Source: Melanocharis versteri
Taxonomy: Eukaryota > Chordata > Aves > Passeriformes > Melanocharitidae
Direction: 5' to 3'
NCBI GenBank assembly: GCA_013397845.1
Contig: VZTG01008548.1
Span: 186,001-250,000 of the forward strand
DNA: 64,000 bases
Position 1 is the stretch's first letter; each line of letters begins with the position of its first letter. The position numbers and the translations under genes are program-made. Of the stretch, positions 35,791 to 48,215 are shown one piece after another. The notes under the pieces are model-generated. The model had not been told where the DNA came from, did no database searches, and saw only the letters and a list, made by a program, of their open reading frames with translations.

Positions 35791-38761
35791 CAGACGCCAG
35801 CAGGCACCCACCACGGGCTGCAGCCCTTCCCCACACACACACAGCTGCACCGTGCTTGCCAGGGCCAAGGGTTGTTCAGACACAGGCAATCAGCAGGGCA
35901 GCAAAGCTGCTGAGCCCCCAGACATGGCAGGCAGCCTCAGGGAGCTGTTACCAGTGTCAGACAAGGGCTCTTTGATGGAGAGAGGAACAAACCTCACAGG
36001 CCTAGGCAGTGTCCAGGAAGGACAAGTGATTAACGGGGAGCCAAAGCTCATCTAAATCCAGCTGTATCTCAAATCTCCAAGCCACTATGCTAAAATACCC
36101 AATACACTGCAGCAAAGTCAGCCAAAGACAGGAGACACAGTATCTTTGCCTAAGACTGATGGTTTTCTTAGTTACTTCTTTCTGTCTCCCATTTCTGTGG
36201 GAATTCACAGACTTCTAAAAATCATTTAAATGAAATTTCAAGCACTAGCACACTGCATCATGGCACCTAACACAATGCAAGATTCTCCAGCCCATTGCTA
36301 CACAAAACGCCTATGGCTCTGTAGGAGAAAAACAGCAATCAATAAAATACTATTGCGTGTGGCACTTAAACCAAAAGGTGTGCCCTTCAGAGAGCAGTGC
36401 TTGGAGAACAGACTTCTGTGAGCATGCTGGTACTCAGATCTCATTAAATAAAAGCATTATCAGGTTAATTAGTTAATGTCTTGTAAGCACATTGAAGAAA
36501 TATGATATTGGGTATATCAGTGTGAGGTGTCATTTATTTCAGGGGTAGTGGGGCATATTCTGTATTTGACTATGCCAGTAAAATCCCCTTTGGCTTCAAT
36601 TCTGGAATCTGAACAAAGACAGGATATCAGATCAGGACAGAATCTGGCCTTTAAAAATGCTGCTTTTAGCATCAGCCATCTCCTCCTGACTTTAAATTCT
36701 ACCCCAAAGCAGAGAAAACAGTTTTCTTATACAAACAAGAGGTATATCACACCTGCAGAAAGCAGCTCTCCCTTGCCTGCAATTCCACTCAAGCCACAGA
36801 ACAGTACCATCTACTCAGAGGAAAGCAAGCTCAGGTAACTCGGGGACACACAAAACATGAGAAGTACTACAGAACAGTGGTATGGACAACAGGGGAGTTA
36901 TTACACTATGACAGATGCATACCCAGACCACACTGGCTCCTAAGAGCTCTGCAGAAAAATCAGAGCTAGGCACATCTGTGCCAATGTCAAAAGGTAAGAC
37001 AGATAAATACCCTAAAATGCAACTCATGCAGTCCTGTAAGTGTACTTGAGAGGATTGCGTTGAGGCAGGAAAATACTGGCTAGAAAGCTATCAATAAAAC
37101 AGCCCTCCTTGGAAAATATCACCTCTACTCCTCCTTAGTGTTTATACCCTCCTTTAAGCTGGCCTTCACGTGTCCCTTAGACTAAAAGATGAGTGTAAAG
37201 CCCTCCAGTACACCTATAAAGCAAGATGCCTAGAGTCCAAAACAAGGGAGGTATCCCTAGAAGGATGATGGGGTTTGGGTTTGCTCTCCAGAGGGATGCT
37301 GTGAGGGTGGGAACATATGCACACCTCCTGCCAGAAAACATCGTATCACCAGCAGTGGCCCCTGGCCACACAGTTATGCCTCTGAGCTGAGGTGGGACCA
37401 GCAATTCAATCAAGAAGGACACCACCTAAGCCATCCATTTAACACCTGTACACAGACAGCATTCGGAAAGCTCAGCTCCCCTGATGTTCAGACAATGCAT
37501 GGCAAGCATCTTTCTGTCCATGAAGCCAGTACAGACATCAGTTCTTTGGAGACAACACAAACAATTCTATATACATATAATTACATATGTATTAACTCAT
37601 CATGATTATAGAAGATACCTTTATATGCTGCAGTCTATGTCAACTATTTACTGCTTAAAGCTTGACTATATTTACAAGACAAGTTCACAAATTAAGTTCA
37701 TGATTAATATTAAATTAATTAGTATATGTTGCTAATTTTGAATTGGATTCTTTCATGAGTCTAAGAAAGAGCAATAGGATAGTGAAGAAAGAGCAACTTA
37801 TCTCAAGGTAAACCAGTATTTTTACTATAGAATGAAAGATGGTCTGTGTATGGAAATAAATTTTAATATCCCAGAATTAATAATCTTGAAGTCTCTGCCT
37901 GCATTAAAATACGCCTTTCTGCCCATTCAACTGCACAATCATTCTGCAAAACCTCAGAGAAAGCAATTTAAAAACTTTTAACAAATGCAAAGAATGAAAC
38001 AAATCAGGTAGCTCCAAAAGACCAAACTATGAAAAATAGATTTCATTACTGAAGCAAAAGACAAGACCATTTGGGAAATTGGAAGCATGGATTATTACCT
38101 CCAAAGACTCAAAAAGTCTCTTTTACTACATTGACTTCCCTCATCCATTATTCATCAGAGATGCCAAATTAGACAATCTTCATGTCAAACCACTCCTCAG
38201 CAAGCAGCAGCTGTGCCAGCCAGGGGCCAGCAGGGCTGGTGTGGGCCCTGTGTGGCTGAAGGGCCACACCAGCCTCACTTCCACCTCTCTTGGACAGGAG
38301 CAGTTATCCCAGGTGAGCAGCTCTGGGGCATGTTAGGTCTTCTACCTGCAGGAGCAGGGAAGAGTTCTCCTTGAAAGATGAGCTGCGCAATTTCAGGCCC
38401 CAATACCTCCCTACCACTACAAAAACTCCTTGCAGTATTTTATTCTAGGCTTCTTTGTGTTCTTGCACCACTAAGAATTCTGGAGGAAGTCAAGGGGGAT
38501 AGGAGCAAATAAAGGTAAAAGACAGATTAGATGGCACCAAGAATACTCTGGTATATGAAAGTACATCCTGTCCCAATGCCTTCTACTCGCCCCTTCATCT
38601 CTACTCTGCCGCTTGGCATTTGATATTACTTGCCTCATATTTCTGTTGGTTCCCACACCCCCTGCTCCCCTCCTCTCCCAGCATCTATCATTCTTTTTCT
38701 CCCTGCAAAGGACTTGTGATTTCCCCTCTTCATTATCAGTCTCTCTCTTCTTTTCTTCCAG
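35791..38761. other. Non-coding stretch ending in polypyrimidine tract
   Basis: No gene is supported. The last 120 bases are pyrimidine-rich, and the final 20 (38740-38759) are uninterrupted C/T followed by AG. Confidence 0.55.
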
Positions 38762-38879
38762 AGTAAATTTTAAAGGCTGTCCTGGGAGGCTGGGAAGAGC
38801 TAAGGCTACCTGTGTGTGTGCAAAACACTTCTCCACCCTCAGGAGCAGAAGAAACACATTGTCCTTCTCTGCAGTCAGA
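38762..38879 (+). CDS. Speculative internal exon, unrecognised
   Basis: A 20-base uninterrupted pyrimidine tract and AG end at 38761, a near-ideal splice acceptor. From 38763 one frame stays open for 39 codons (begins VNFKGCPGRLG and contains ATCVCAKHF), up to a fair donor TCAGA|GTAAAG at 38879/38880. This would make a 118-base exon entering with one base of a split codon and leaving in phase 0. The peptide is not one I recognise, and the other two frames are not informative. Pyrimidine-rich tracts are common in introns, so this is only a candidate. Confidence 0.18.
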
Positions 38880-39479
38880 GTAAAGAGTGGAAGAGAGCAC
38901 AGCCTTGGGGACATGCAAGGTCCCAGTTCTGGGGGGAGTAGCAGTGGTTAGAGACTGAAGCTCCTGGTGAATCCACCCCAGCATCCCAACAAATCCCATG
39001 TTCTGCAGCATCACTTCACAGCCCAGTGTCCTGGATGGTGCCAGCCTGGGGAATAAATACAAGCAGGATACACATAAACCAGCCCATTTCTTTGCCAGTG
39101 CTATTTCAGACCTGGCCTTTCCCAGATAATTTTAGCTTGCTTTACCAGTTGATCCCTAGAGCAAGGGGAAATTCTGTTTTTTCTCTTAACGTTGTTATAC
39201 AATATTGTGATGAGCTGAATACATACAGCCAGAGGGAAAACGAGGCTTAGCAAGTACTACTTCTTGGCAACCAGTTTTTAAACAGATGTTCAGCTGTCGT
39301 AAGAGGCATTGTGGAGGTGGGCTGGGCCCTAGCACAATGTGCAGCCAAGGATGTAGTGACAATTGTACAGGATTAATTAAACTTCCTGAATGACCTCACT
39401 TCAAGGCTCTGCAGAGACCAGATAAGAATCGCACAGCTTTGCCAAGAGCCTTAAAAGGGAAAGGAAAGGGAGGGAAAAG
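38880..39479. other. Non-coding stretch
   Basis: Nothing recognisable. It separates the speculative exon from the GC-rich patch at 39.48 kb. Confidence 0.6.
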
Positions 39480-39600
39480 GACTTCCTGTAAACGTGGACT
39501 TCTTTCTCCGGGCTGTGGAGCAGCACCTGCGGGGCCCGGCAGGGAGGGGGGCAGCGCGGCTGCTCTCGCCCAGTTTGAGCCTAGAGAGATGAATGGGTCA
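39480..39600. promoter_or_regulatory. Small GC/CpG-rich patch
   Basis: A local run contains CTCCGGGC, TGCGGGGCCCGGC and GGGGGGCAGCGCGG, preceded by a purine-rich tract (39448-39481) and AGCCTTAAAAGG. It might be a weak alternative promoter or enhancer core. It lacks the length and CpG density of the 8 kb island. Confidence 0.35.
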
Positions 39601-42600
39601 GGTGTGCAAAGCAGACAGCCACAGGCAGCCCTGGAGCCTCACAGCAGTGTGCAGAGCAAGTTACCTCTCCAGATTCCTTGCAATCCTTCTGCCCTCACCC
39701 ATTTTTTTGTTCCACTTATACAGCACTACAGGACCCCAGGGCATGGAAAGACACACCAACACAAAGCTGGGGGCACCTATGTTGCAAATAATTTGATTTC
39801 CTAACTCATTCCCTCAATCACCCACACCTCAAATGCACCAAAAGCTGGCACAGTCCAGTTGATTTCCTGCAGAAAAAGCATGAAAGGAACCATTACAAAT
39901 TTGGCTCCTTCTTCCTATGTCGATCTTCCAACACTACTCCAGCAGGTTTTGGAGCATGAAAACACCCTCTGTACACCTGCTTGCCACTTTCCTGGATGTA
40001 CGACCTGTACCTTGTGTTGTGCTACTGCAACAGCATCTGTCAGGCTGTGGAGCAGCACTCACACTGAACTGCAAAGGCACTGGAAAATAATGACATCCTT
40101 GGTCATGAATGAAACACAGGCACTATGGAACTAAACAGGGCCAGGACATGAACTTGGGCACAGCCCATATTGTTGAACTTCCAACAAGCTTCCTGGCCCA
40201 ATTGTGTCTCCCAAGACAATGCCCAAGCTTATTTCAGGGAACACCACAATGTAGTAATTAAGATGACCAAGGCTACCTTGTTCTGGGAGAAAAAGCTCAG
40301 CCATCAGCAGTGCAGCGTCCCCTCGGAATGACTGGGACATGGCCCATTCTACTTGCTCATCAGGGTGATCATGCCAAGCCCAGAGATGTCCCCTCTTGCT
40401 GGTCTCTGGACATGGGCCAGTTTACACACCTTCACCTGGGAATGGGGGATTGTTCATCTGGGCTGCATGGATACAGTCAAAGGTATTCAAGTGTTTATCT
40501 TCCTTTGATTTCAGGCTTAGAAAATAGAGCTTGAATTTCACCACGATGCTGGCAGCAGGATTTCACGTCACGGTAAAAGTCATGAATGAAAAATATTCTC
40601 CTACAAAAATTGTATTTCTCAGAGTAGGTACTTTCTTTGGCGTTTCCTACCCACAATCCTGAACAGGAAATCAGTGTATCAAGAAAGAAATCAGAGGAGT
40701 TGATCATCTCAAGGTTTTTAACATTACATTTACATCTAATGTATTTATATGTTGACCTTACTCTGTTACACACAGTAGATAGGTGTTTGAAAAACTGCTG
40801 GAAAAGGCAAAAGAGCAGAATAGTTAAAAAGCTTGCTGAAGTCCCACAGCAAAACACTGATAAGAATCAAGAACAGAACCCATGTGAAACAGCAAAACAG
40901 AGCAGAATCCAAAGTGATTGGCAAGATGCCTATCAATTTCAAAGGGACCACAACTTAATCCCTGGAGTCTTGACTTCTAACCTGACCTCCTTGTGGCACA
41001 GCAGATTATCAGCTGAGAAACTGCTCTTTTTCAGGCTGATCAGCATGACGATGCATGTGACATGCATCCTAATAAGCAACTTATGATAAATGTGTTTTTA
41101 AGTACTGTTTAACAAAATAGGTCTAGTAGATATTAAAACCATCAAAAATGTGATTTTTTTCCCCTTAGATTTATTTGCTTTATGTGATCCAGGCTCCAAG
41201 TCCCTGCTATTCATATATATCCTAAAAGTCTAGAAAATTTATCATTTTCTTCAGCCAAACACAGTAAGTTTCCTTCCCATATACAGAATCTACCCCACGA
41301 AATTTAGAATAGCACATTCAAATAGGGCTGAACACTTTCATTTAATCTTTGACATGGGTTTAATTACTGCATGGCTGGATCTCCTGGTGCCCTCTCTTCA
41401 CAATTAGGCTCCAAAAGGAGAAAATCAAGGACGAGAAAAAAGGAAGAGCGATGGATGTCACCATGCTCCTTATAGGGCATCTCTCATCTGTAAAATACGG
41501 AAAATAGCCAAAAAGTTGCGCCGCTTCTGTGGCAAAATGAGACAAGGAGGAGGGACATCTGTGTCTGACAACACAACTCTTGTAAGGAAGGCAGTGGGCA
41601 GCCTGGGTAACCAAACACCCCAAACCTTGAGCACCCCAAAACACGGGAAGAAAAGCCAGATGTTCTCCCCCAGGCTGAGCCTGCCTGGAGCAGGAGGCAA
41701 GTGTAGAACTGCCCCCAGCAGTACCCAAGAGCCACCTGCTTCCTGGTGCCCTGGGCTAGCTCTGGCCGTGCACCAGGAACATGTGCCCTGAGCTTCCAGC
41801 AGGAGACACGGATGGCTGGGGATGCCAGCAAACATGGAGCCTGTACCAGAGGGCCTAATAAGCAGCACTAATTTTTTTCTCTGCACAAGGAGAAAGAAAC
41901 ATTATTACGTCTCTGCACACTGATGGAGTAACCACATCTGTGTCCTTTGCTGTTTAAAAGATACAGTTATTGGGAAATCACACTGCAGAGCACGCATTTT
42001 CTACATTATTTTCTGCACTTGGGGGGTCAATTTCACTTTAGTTCCTTTAAGAGCACACTCTCAAACACACTTAGTGACCTTGTGCAGATTCCCAGCTGAA
42101 TTCTTTCTGCACAACGCCCAGGCTTTACCCGTAATAACATCTCAACTGCAAAAGTAACAATACGAAACAGAAATTATTAATACATAAACTATAAATCAGT
42201 TGTTAAAATGAGTGTGTTGACCTGCTTACAGTGGAAGAACAGAGCATGATCTTTCCTGAAAGCTCAGTCCACCTCCTGATCAGACATGTCAGCAGCAGAG
42301 CCAATGCCACTATAAATTAATTGCCTGTAGACCCAAGGTTAAAAGGCTGATTTATGTCTAGCAGTAGAGCAATGGTTACAAAAGCCCTTCTCAGCCTAGG
42401 GATTCAGATGGAAACAACCCCCAGGTTCAGAAATTCTTAATTCCAGCTCAGGCCTGTGATTAAAAATAAAAGGCATCCACAGTTTAAACAAATGTTGTTT
42501 GACCCACAGGACTACAAGTGTACAAAGACAATCCTTGAGGACTTACTCTCTCAAGCATAACAAGTGTTATTACCAAGTGATTAAGCAATTGTTCAGTATA

Positions 42601-45600
42601 GTTTAAAAATATATTGATAACATCACAACAATAAAATTTATCTAAATCCTTCCTAAGGTTTTTATGTAAGTCAACATCATTTGCATTCAAATTGTCTTAG
42701 ATGAGATGAAAATCAGAAACCCCAAAAAATAGCCCAGAACTCAGCACTCTCAGATTTAGGAGAAAAAGGGAAAGAGAAGAGTTTGATGAGTTTCTTCCAC
42801 TGTTTTTTAATCTCACAAGCTTTATTTGCTTCCAGAAAAAAAAAAAAAAAAGAAGATTAATCTGCGCAATGAAAAAAAAACCCAAAACAGTTTTGCTAAG
42901 AGGATTCCATCCTCTATTTGACAAAATAATTTTGATGCTATTTCAGAAAAGCCCCTACGTAAAATGAGTGCTTTTCTGACTTCCGCCTTTAGGCTTTTCC
43001 ATCAGCTTTCTGTCACACCCTGATGTCTCTGCCACCACACCAACACCCACCTTCACCTGGCTCAAGTTTTCCCTGTGCTGGAGAGCCCCAGTGCCTGTTC
43101 CCATGAACAGGGGGTTTCCAGGCACTGCCAGCAATCCCTGGCAACTGCCTATCTGCTGACACAATGCTCCTCCAAGCAATCCCGGAGGTCTACGTGCTCA
43201 CTCAGGAAAGCAGCTACATGCCCTCATGATCAACACCGGCACCTGCTGAGCAGCAGCTCTTCTGTGGTGTCCCATGGATTTAAGCTATCATTAAATAATA
43301 TTGGGCCCGTTCCAGCTAAGAAATAATATATTCCCAGCATCAGCAGGAGCCAAATTAATTATTTCCAAGTTTTCTTGTGACTGAAGTAACTAGCTTTCTG
43401 TTATGCCAATGCTACAGTTGTAACCCAGAAAGCAATTATTTTAGTATCAAAGCCCAACATTATATGTATAATCTTTAATGGAGAAAGCAAGTTACTACAA
43501 ATAAATAGGATACTGATGGAAGACAGACTCTGCAGGCAGGAGGGAATGTTGCTCCGAGCAGCTATATCCCTGCCTCCCCCCAGTAGGCTGTATTAACTGC
43601 TCCAACACCTCTTCATGACAGATAATAACCCCACTAACAAGCACCTGACTCTGCCAGAGCATCTGTTAAAAGTGTCACCGTCACTCGAGTGGGAGCTCTG
43701 CTTAATGCTCCTCTCCCGATGAGGTGAAGTAGCTCAGCACAGACTGACAGCTCTCTCCTCTGCTGCAGCCTTCTTACCCCCTGCTTTTCCATGTCCTACA
43801 GCAGGCTTGGGGTTTCTGCCACTCTCCCTAGAGGTGCTGGAAGGATCCGGTCCCATTCCTGGGGGACTGGGAAGCCCTCTCATATTTGCCAATGGAAGCT
43901 GGGGATAAGGGCATCCAAGCTTTCAGACTCACATTGGATTAAAATTCTCAAATGCTTTCAATATGCCAGTTAAAGACATGAGAGGGATAGCAGGATACTT
44001 CAGATACATTCTCAAGAAGAGGCAGAAAGAGCATTCGGCTGCCCTTTTTCCGGGGTCATCTTTCCCTGGAGCAGCAGGTTCTGCCCTGAGGGCTTTGGTT
44101 AGCAGTAGTGCCCAGCTCAGGAACCCTGAGTGCAGTGGACCTGTGAAAGGCTGTGATAAACAGTACCCGGTGGGCAAAAGAAGGTAGGAGCCAACTGGAC
44201 TTCTAATCTAGAGATATTAGTTCTGCCAGCTAGCATAAATTCAAAGAAGAAGCAAAAGAGCAGTCAGAGGGAAACACCTGCAGCTCTTTGAGAGTCCCTC
44301 AGCTTTGAACTTTTAACTTCTTTGTCTCACTGGTTTAAACTAAGCAATTAGTAATGTGCTGACAAATTTTTTAACGTGCTTCCCAAGCAAATGTTACCCA
44401 TGAGCCCATGGTAAGACCACAGCATAGAAAGGGCACTTAAAAGATGACTCTGAAATCTGTCGTTGTCACATTTAAGAGATAAAAAGCATTTTCTCTGCCA
44501 AAGGGATGTGGAAAAGCAAAGTATTCGAATCAAATTAGCCAGCTGAGTACCTAAGAAAGATAAGTGCATGCAGAGTGTATTGACCACATACTGTTCTTGC
44601 AGGGGGGTGGTAGGGAACATATGTGAAGACTTGATGGTGCTGGAAGGATCTGAAGACCCCGCCAGCAAGGTTTCTTTTGGCTGCACAGTTTGAACCTGGT
44701 TCAGTCCCTCTACTCCTGTGATCTCCACCACCACACCTGTGCAATCAGAGCTAGATTTCCCTCAGGAAAGCAAAAGTTATACATAATCTGCCTCCTAGAA
44801 ATGTTCCTCTCAGCAGTCCTTCCCTTCCCTTGGGTCTTCTCTGAATCCCGCTGTTCTTTCCCTGTGTTGGTTAATCCCCCAGATAATTCTGCATGTGCTT
44901 AAGAGATGCCTGGGAATAGGAAACTTTCTCTGGAAGGAAAGGGGAGAGAAAAACAGAAGTTAAAGCTCACTTTAAAATGTTGAGTTTGTTATTTTTTATG
45001 TCTGGGTGGTAAGTCCACCGAGACAGCATCAAACTGCATATTTCTTAGGCAGTAGCTAGCACCAAAGCCTTGGCTCCATTCCCTTTAGGCCTGGGAGATT
45101 TGTGGAGCAGAAAACATCTCCCACGAGACTCCACTTCCCAGGAAGGTTTATTTCTCCATAGCTGAGATCTGAGACCACATGCCTGGAAGCAGAGAAGGGA
45201 GCCTTCCCCTTCTTCTTAACCCTTTGTACCACACAAGCCACTAACCTGCCAACATCCCTGACCTGCCGTGTTTGCCCCAGCTGCACATTGCACTTTCCAG
45301 GACAGTAGAAAGGCCTGGGAACATTTCATGAACGTTTCAAGGGCAACGTGCTGTGCTGTGTGTTTACAGATTTGAACATCCTCACTATCTCACATAAAGA
45401 AAAAGCTAAAGCAGGTCCCAGTTGCAGCAAATGCTGTATCTTGTCATATCACAAACTCCACAGGGCCCATGCAGCCAAGATCAGACCCATTTACTGACAC
45501 CTCCCCACCTTGGATACCCATGCATGAACAAAAGTCACTCAGCCTTCTGCCTGCATTGAATCCACTGGGTTTCTTTTAAAGCTGTCTTTGAATTAACATG

Positions 45601-48094
45601 ACACATCTGCAAAAGCAAATTCTCAAGCTACTCTCTTGAGGATTTAAAGAGGGCAAATAGGGCACAGCTATAATGGGAGTGACAATTCCTAGCAGAAAGG
45701 ACTTTTTAAAACCACAGATAGATGCCCTTTTGATAACTTCTATTTCTGAAATGCGTGTGAGGATTGAAGATAAAACCAGCATCACATGCAATCACAAACT
45801 AAAACTGATCCAAGTCCACGAAAAAATGGATGCAGAGAAATGCAAAGTTACATTCCTGCATGGCTGTTTTTCCTCCCCAGCATGAAGCAGCCAGGACTGT
45901 CTCTGCCACCTCCTCCCACCAGTGAGAGACTGTGAGTGAATGGCTTGTGCCTTCTCTGGACCTCCAGATCTAGGAAAGATCCGTGTGGCCTTGAGTGAAA
46001 GGGGCAGACACTTCTCTGCCCCATGCCTCCACCATTTGCTAGACACTGTGTTTCACATTCCTGCCTTCGGGCTTGTGCCTTCCGACCTGGCACATTTAAC
46101 CCGATGCCCCGGAAAGTTTGTGTTGCATCATGCCTGCGGGCCCTGGGCCAGGGCAAATTAGTGGGGGGAAGCAGTAGATTTTCCAGAGGAAAACCCCTAC
46201 AAACAGCCTTTTGGGAAGAAAGCCAGGCTGAGATTTTCCTTTTTGGTCCTAAATTGAGAATCAAGAGAAACTCCAAGTGCTGCAAGAGCAGTATTTACAG
46301 GGTGAGCATACTGCACCTCATGCTGTACACGGCAGAGGGCTTAACTGCTTGAAAGCTCCTTTTCCTTTTCCCCCTGGCAAAACTCTATTGCCTACAATTA
46401 GAAAAGTGTCTTTTCCTGCCGCTCTAGACCATATGGCTGTGTTAGTATTACTGGGATTAAGGACTTGCAGCCATGGAATCCACCACTGCAGGCTGCTCTG
46501 GGAGGAGAGTTTTCCCCAGGAGAGGAGAGATTTCTCTACTCAGCCTCAGAGCTGTGAACAAGGTGGGCTGGCTATGCCGCAGATTATTGATTCAGAGCGG
46601 GCCAAGCTTCTTGGGAAGCTGAGAAAACTCCTCCCTCTGTATACAAAATGAGCCTGACACCAGAAATACAGAAAGAATGTGGCCTGCTTAGAGAAGATGG
46701 CATTTGTCTCTCACTCTTTTGATATCACTATCCCCAAATTTTAGGCTAACCACAAAAATCTGCATTTTTTTGCAAAGCCTCTTTTCTTCAGTTGGAATGA
46801 ATTCTCACCAACACAACTTGAAATCTCCCAGAAATATAAACTTCTGGCAAGACGAAAAATCAATCAAGCCACACAGCCTGAATACAGTCCAGTCAGCATT
46901 AAAGAAAAAAATTGCTAATTAGGTGTAAGAGAAGTACCTCAGCCTGGCAGCACAGAGAGCCACGACTAATGAAGCACCAATGTTGCATCTCGGGTGATCA
47001 ATCTCTGTAACTTTTCAAACTCTTTGTTCTACATTTAAATATTTTAATATTAATTTATTCTAATGCCATCTCAAGTGAATAATGAGTTATATCAGAATTG
47101 TGGTTTATAAAAAAACCCCTCCAACAACAAAAAAATATCAGATTCTTGTAGATCAGCCTGCCCTGGTTATTAAAACCCAGAACACCTATTTTAAGCAGAA
47201 AATCTGCCTATAATGGACTCCCGAGAGGGTATTCAGCCAGCTACAAGAATTTTATGTTTACCTTGAAAGCAGCCATCAGTCTAGGCTTAATGGTGTCTAA
47301 AAACATCCGTAAAACCCGTGGTTATAGGCTAAGTAACTTCTATAGTCTAAAATAAATTCAGTCGCAAATGCTCCAGTAAGAACAAGAGTGCAATAAATAA
47401 CAATTAACATGCAGGGAAAGTGCAGCAAAAGTACAAACAGGGTAGGATACTCCTGAAGGTCCCTGCATAATTTTTTTTCCGGACTGCAACAATTCTTCCA
47501 AATTCTGTCCTTCCAAAATAGAATAATAGGTATTTCCCAGGGTTTCTACATAAGTCAGTCCCAAAGGTAAAAAAAAAAAAGAAAAAGAAGAAGTCAACAA
47601 ATCCCGGACTGCTATTTTGCATTTTCTGAGGCAGTCAGAAAATGCCAACCAGGTCACGTTTGACACCCAAATGGTCAAAATTATGAACTTCAATTAGTTC
47701 ATCAAAGCATAAAGACAAAAATAGTATTTTCCTTTCTCAGCCCTTATCTTTTAAACCCGTAAAAAACAATCCCAGATTTAAATAATTTTCCTTTCTCCAT
47801 AAGAGGGGGGAAATAAAACCCATTTGTGTACCTGCCTGAAATAGTCTCTCAACTCCACCCAGTCTAAGAAAGTTATTAACTCTTCCTTCAAAGTCTTCAT
47901 CTTTGCCAATGTCAGCAATGTCTCCAGTCATCACAGCAATATTTGCTTGATCTTTATTCAGAACTTTATGTGTTACAATTCTCTTTTTTTCTATTTGTCT
48001 TCCCAACAGCAAGTAATGAGAAACAATTTTGGGGAGAAGAAGGGAGTAAGGGGAGGTAAGATGTTTAGAAAATAGGAAATCAGCCTGAATTTGG
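39601..48094. other. Long gene-free stretch
   Basis: No coding exon or transposon is recognised. It includes an A16 run at 42836-42851 and a polypurine run at 47566-47593. Many overlapping frames at 41360-41886 on the reverse strand reflect locally higher GC, not a gene I can identify. Confidence 0.62.
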
Positions 48095-48215
48095 TTGTCC
48101 TATGAGGTAGCAAGTTCCACAGGCTGGCTCCTTGTACGAGAACTTAGGGAACCTGTGTTTAGATGTTTCTGAAAGTGTCAATTCAGTGCATGAAGTTCCC
48201 ATTAATATTTTTTTT
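48095..48215 (-). mobile_element. Possible ancient CR1/L3-type LINE remnant
   Basis: The block GTAGCAAGTTCCACAGGCTG near 48107-48126 resembles, from memory, the reversed 3' region of old CR1/L3 elements (form: GGCAACGAGTTCCACAGGTTA). Weaker resemblance follows to about 48215. There is no tail octamer. Divergence is high, as expected for a very old insertion, and chance cannot be excluded. Confidence 0.4.

Noticed and set aside
42836..42851. A16 run as the tail of a processed pseudogene
   Set aside because: No recognisable coding or repeat sequence precedes it on the plus strand, and no target-site duplication is evident.
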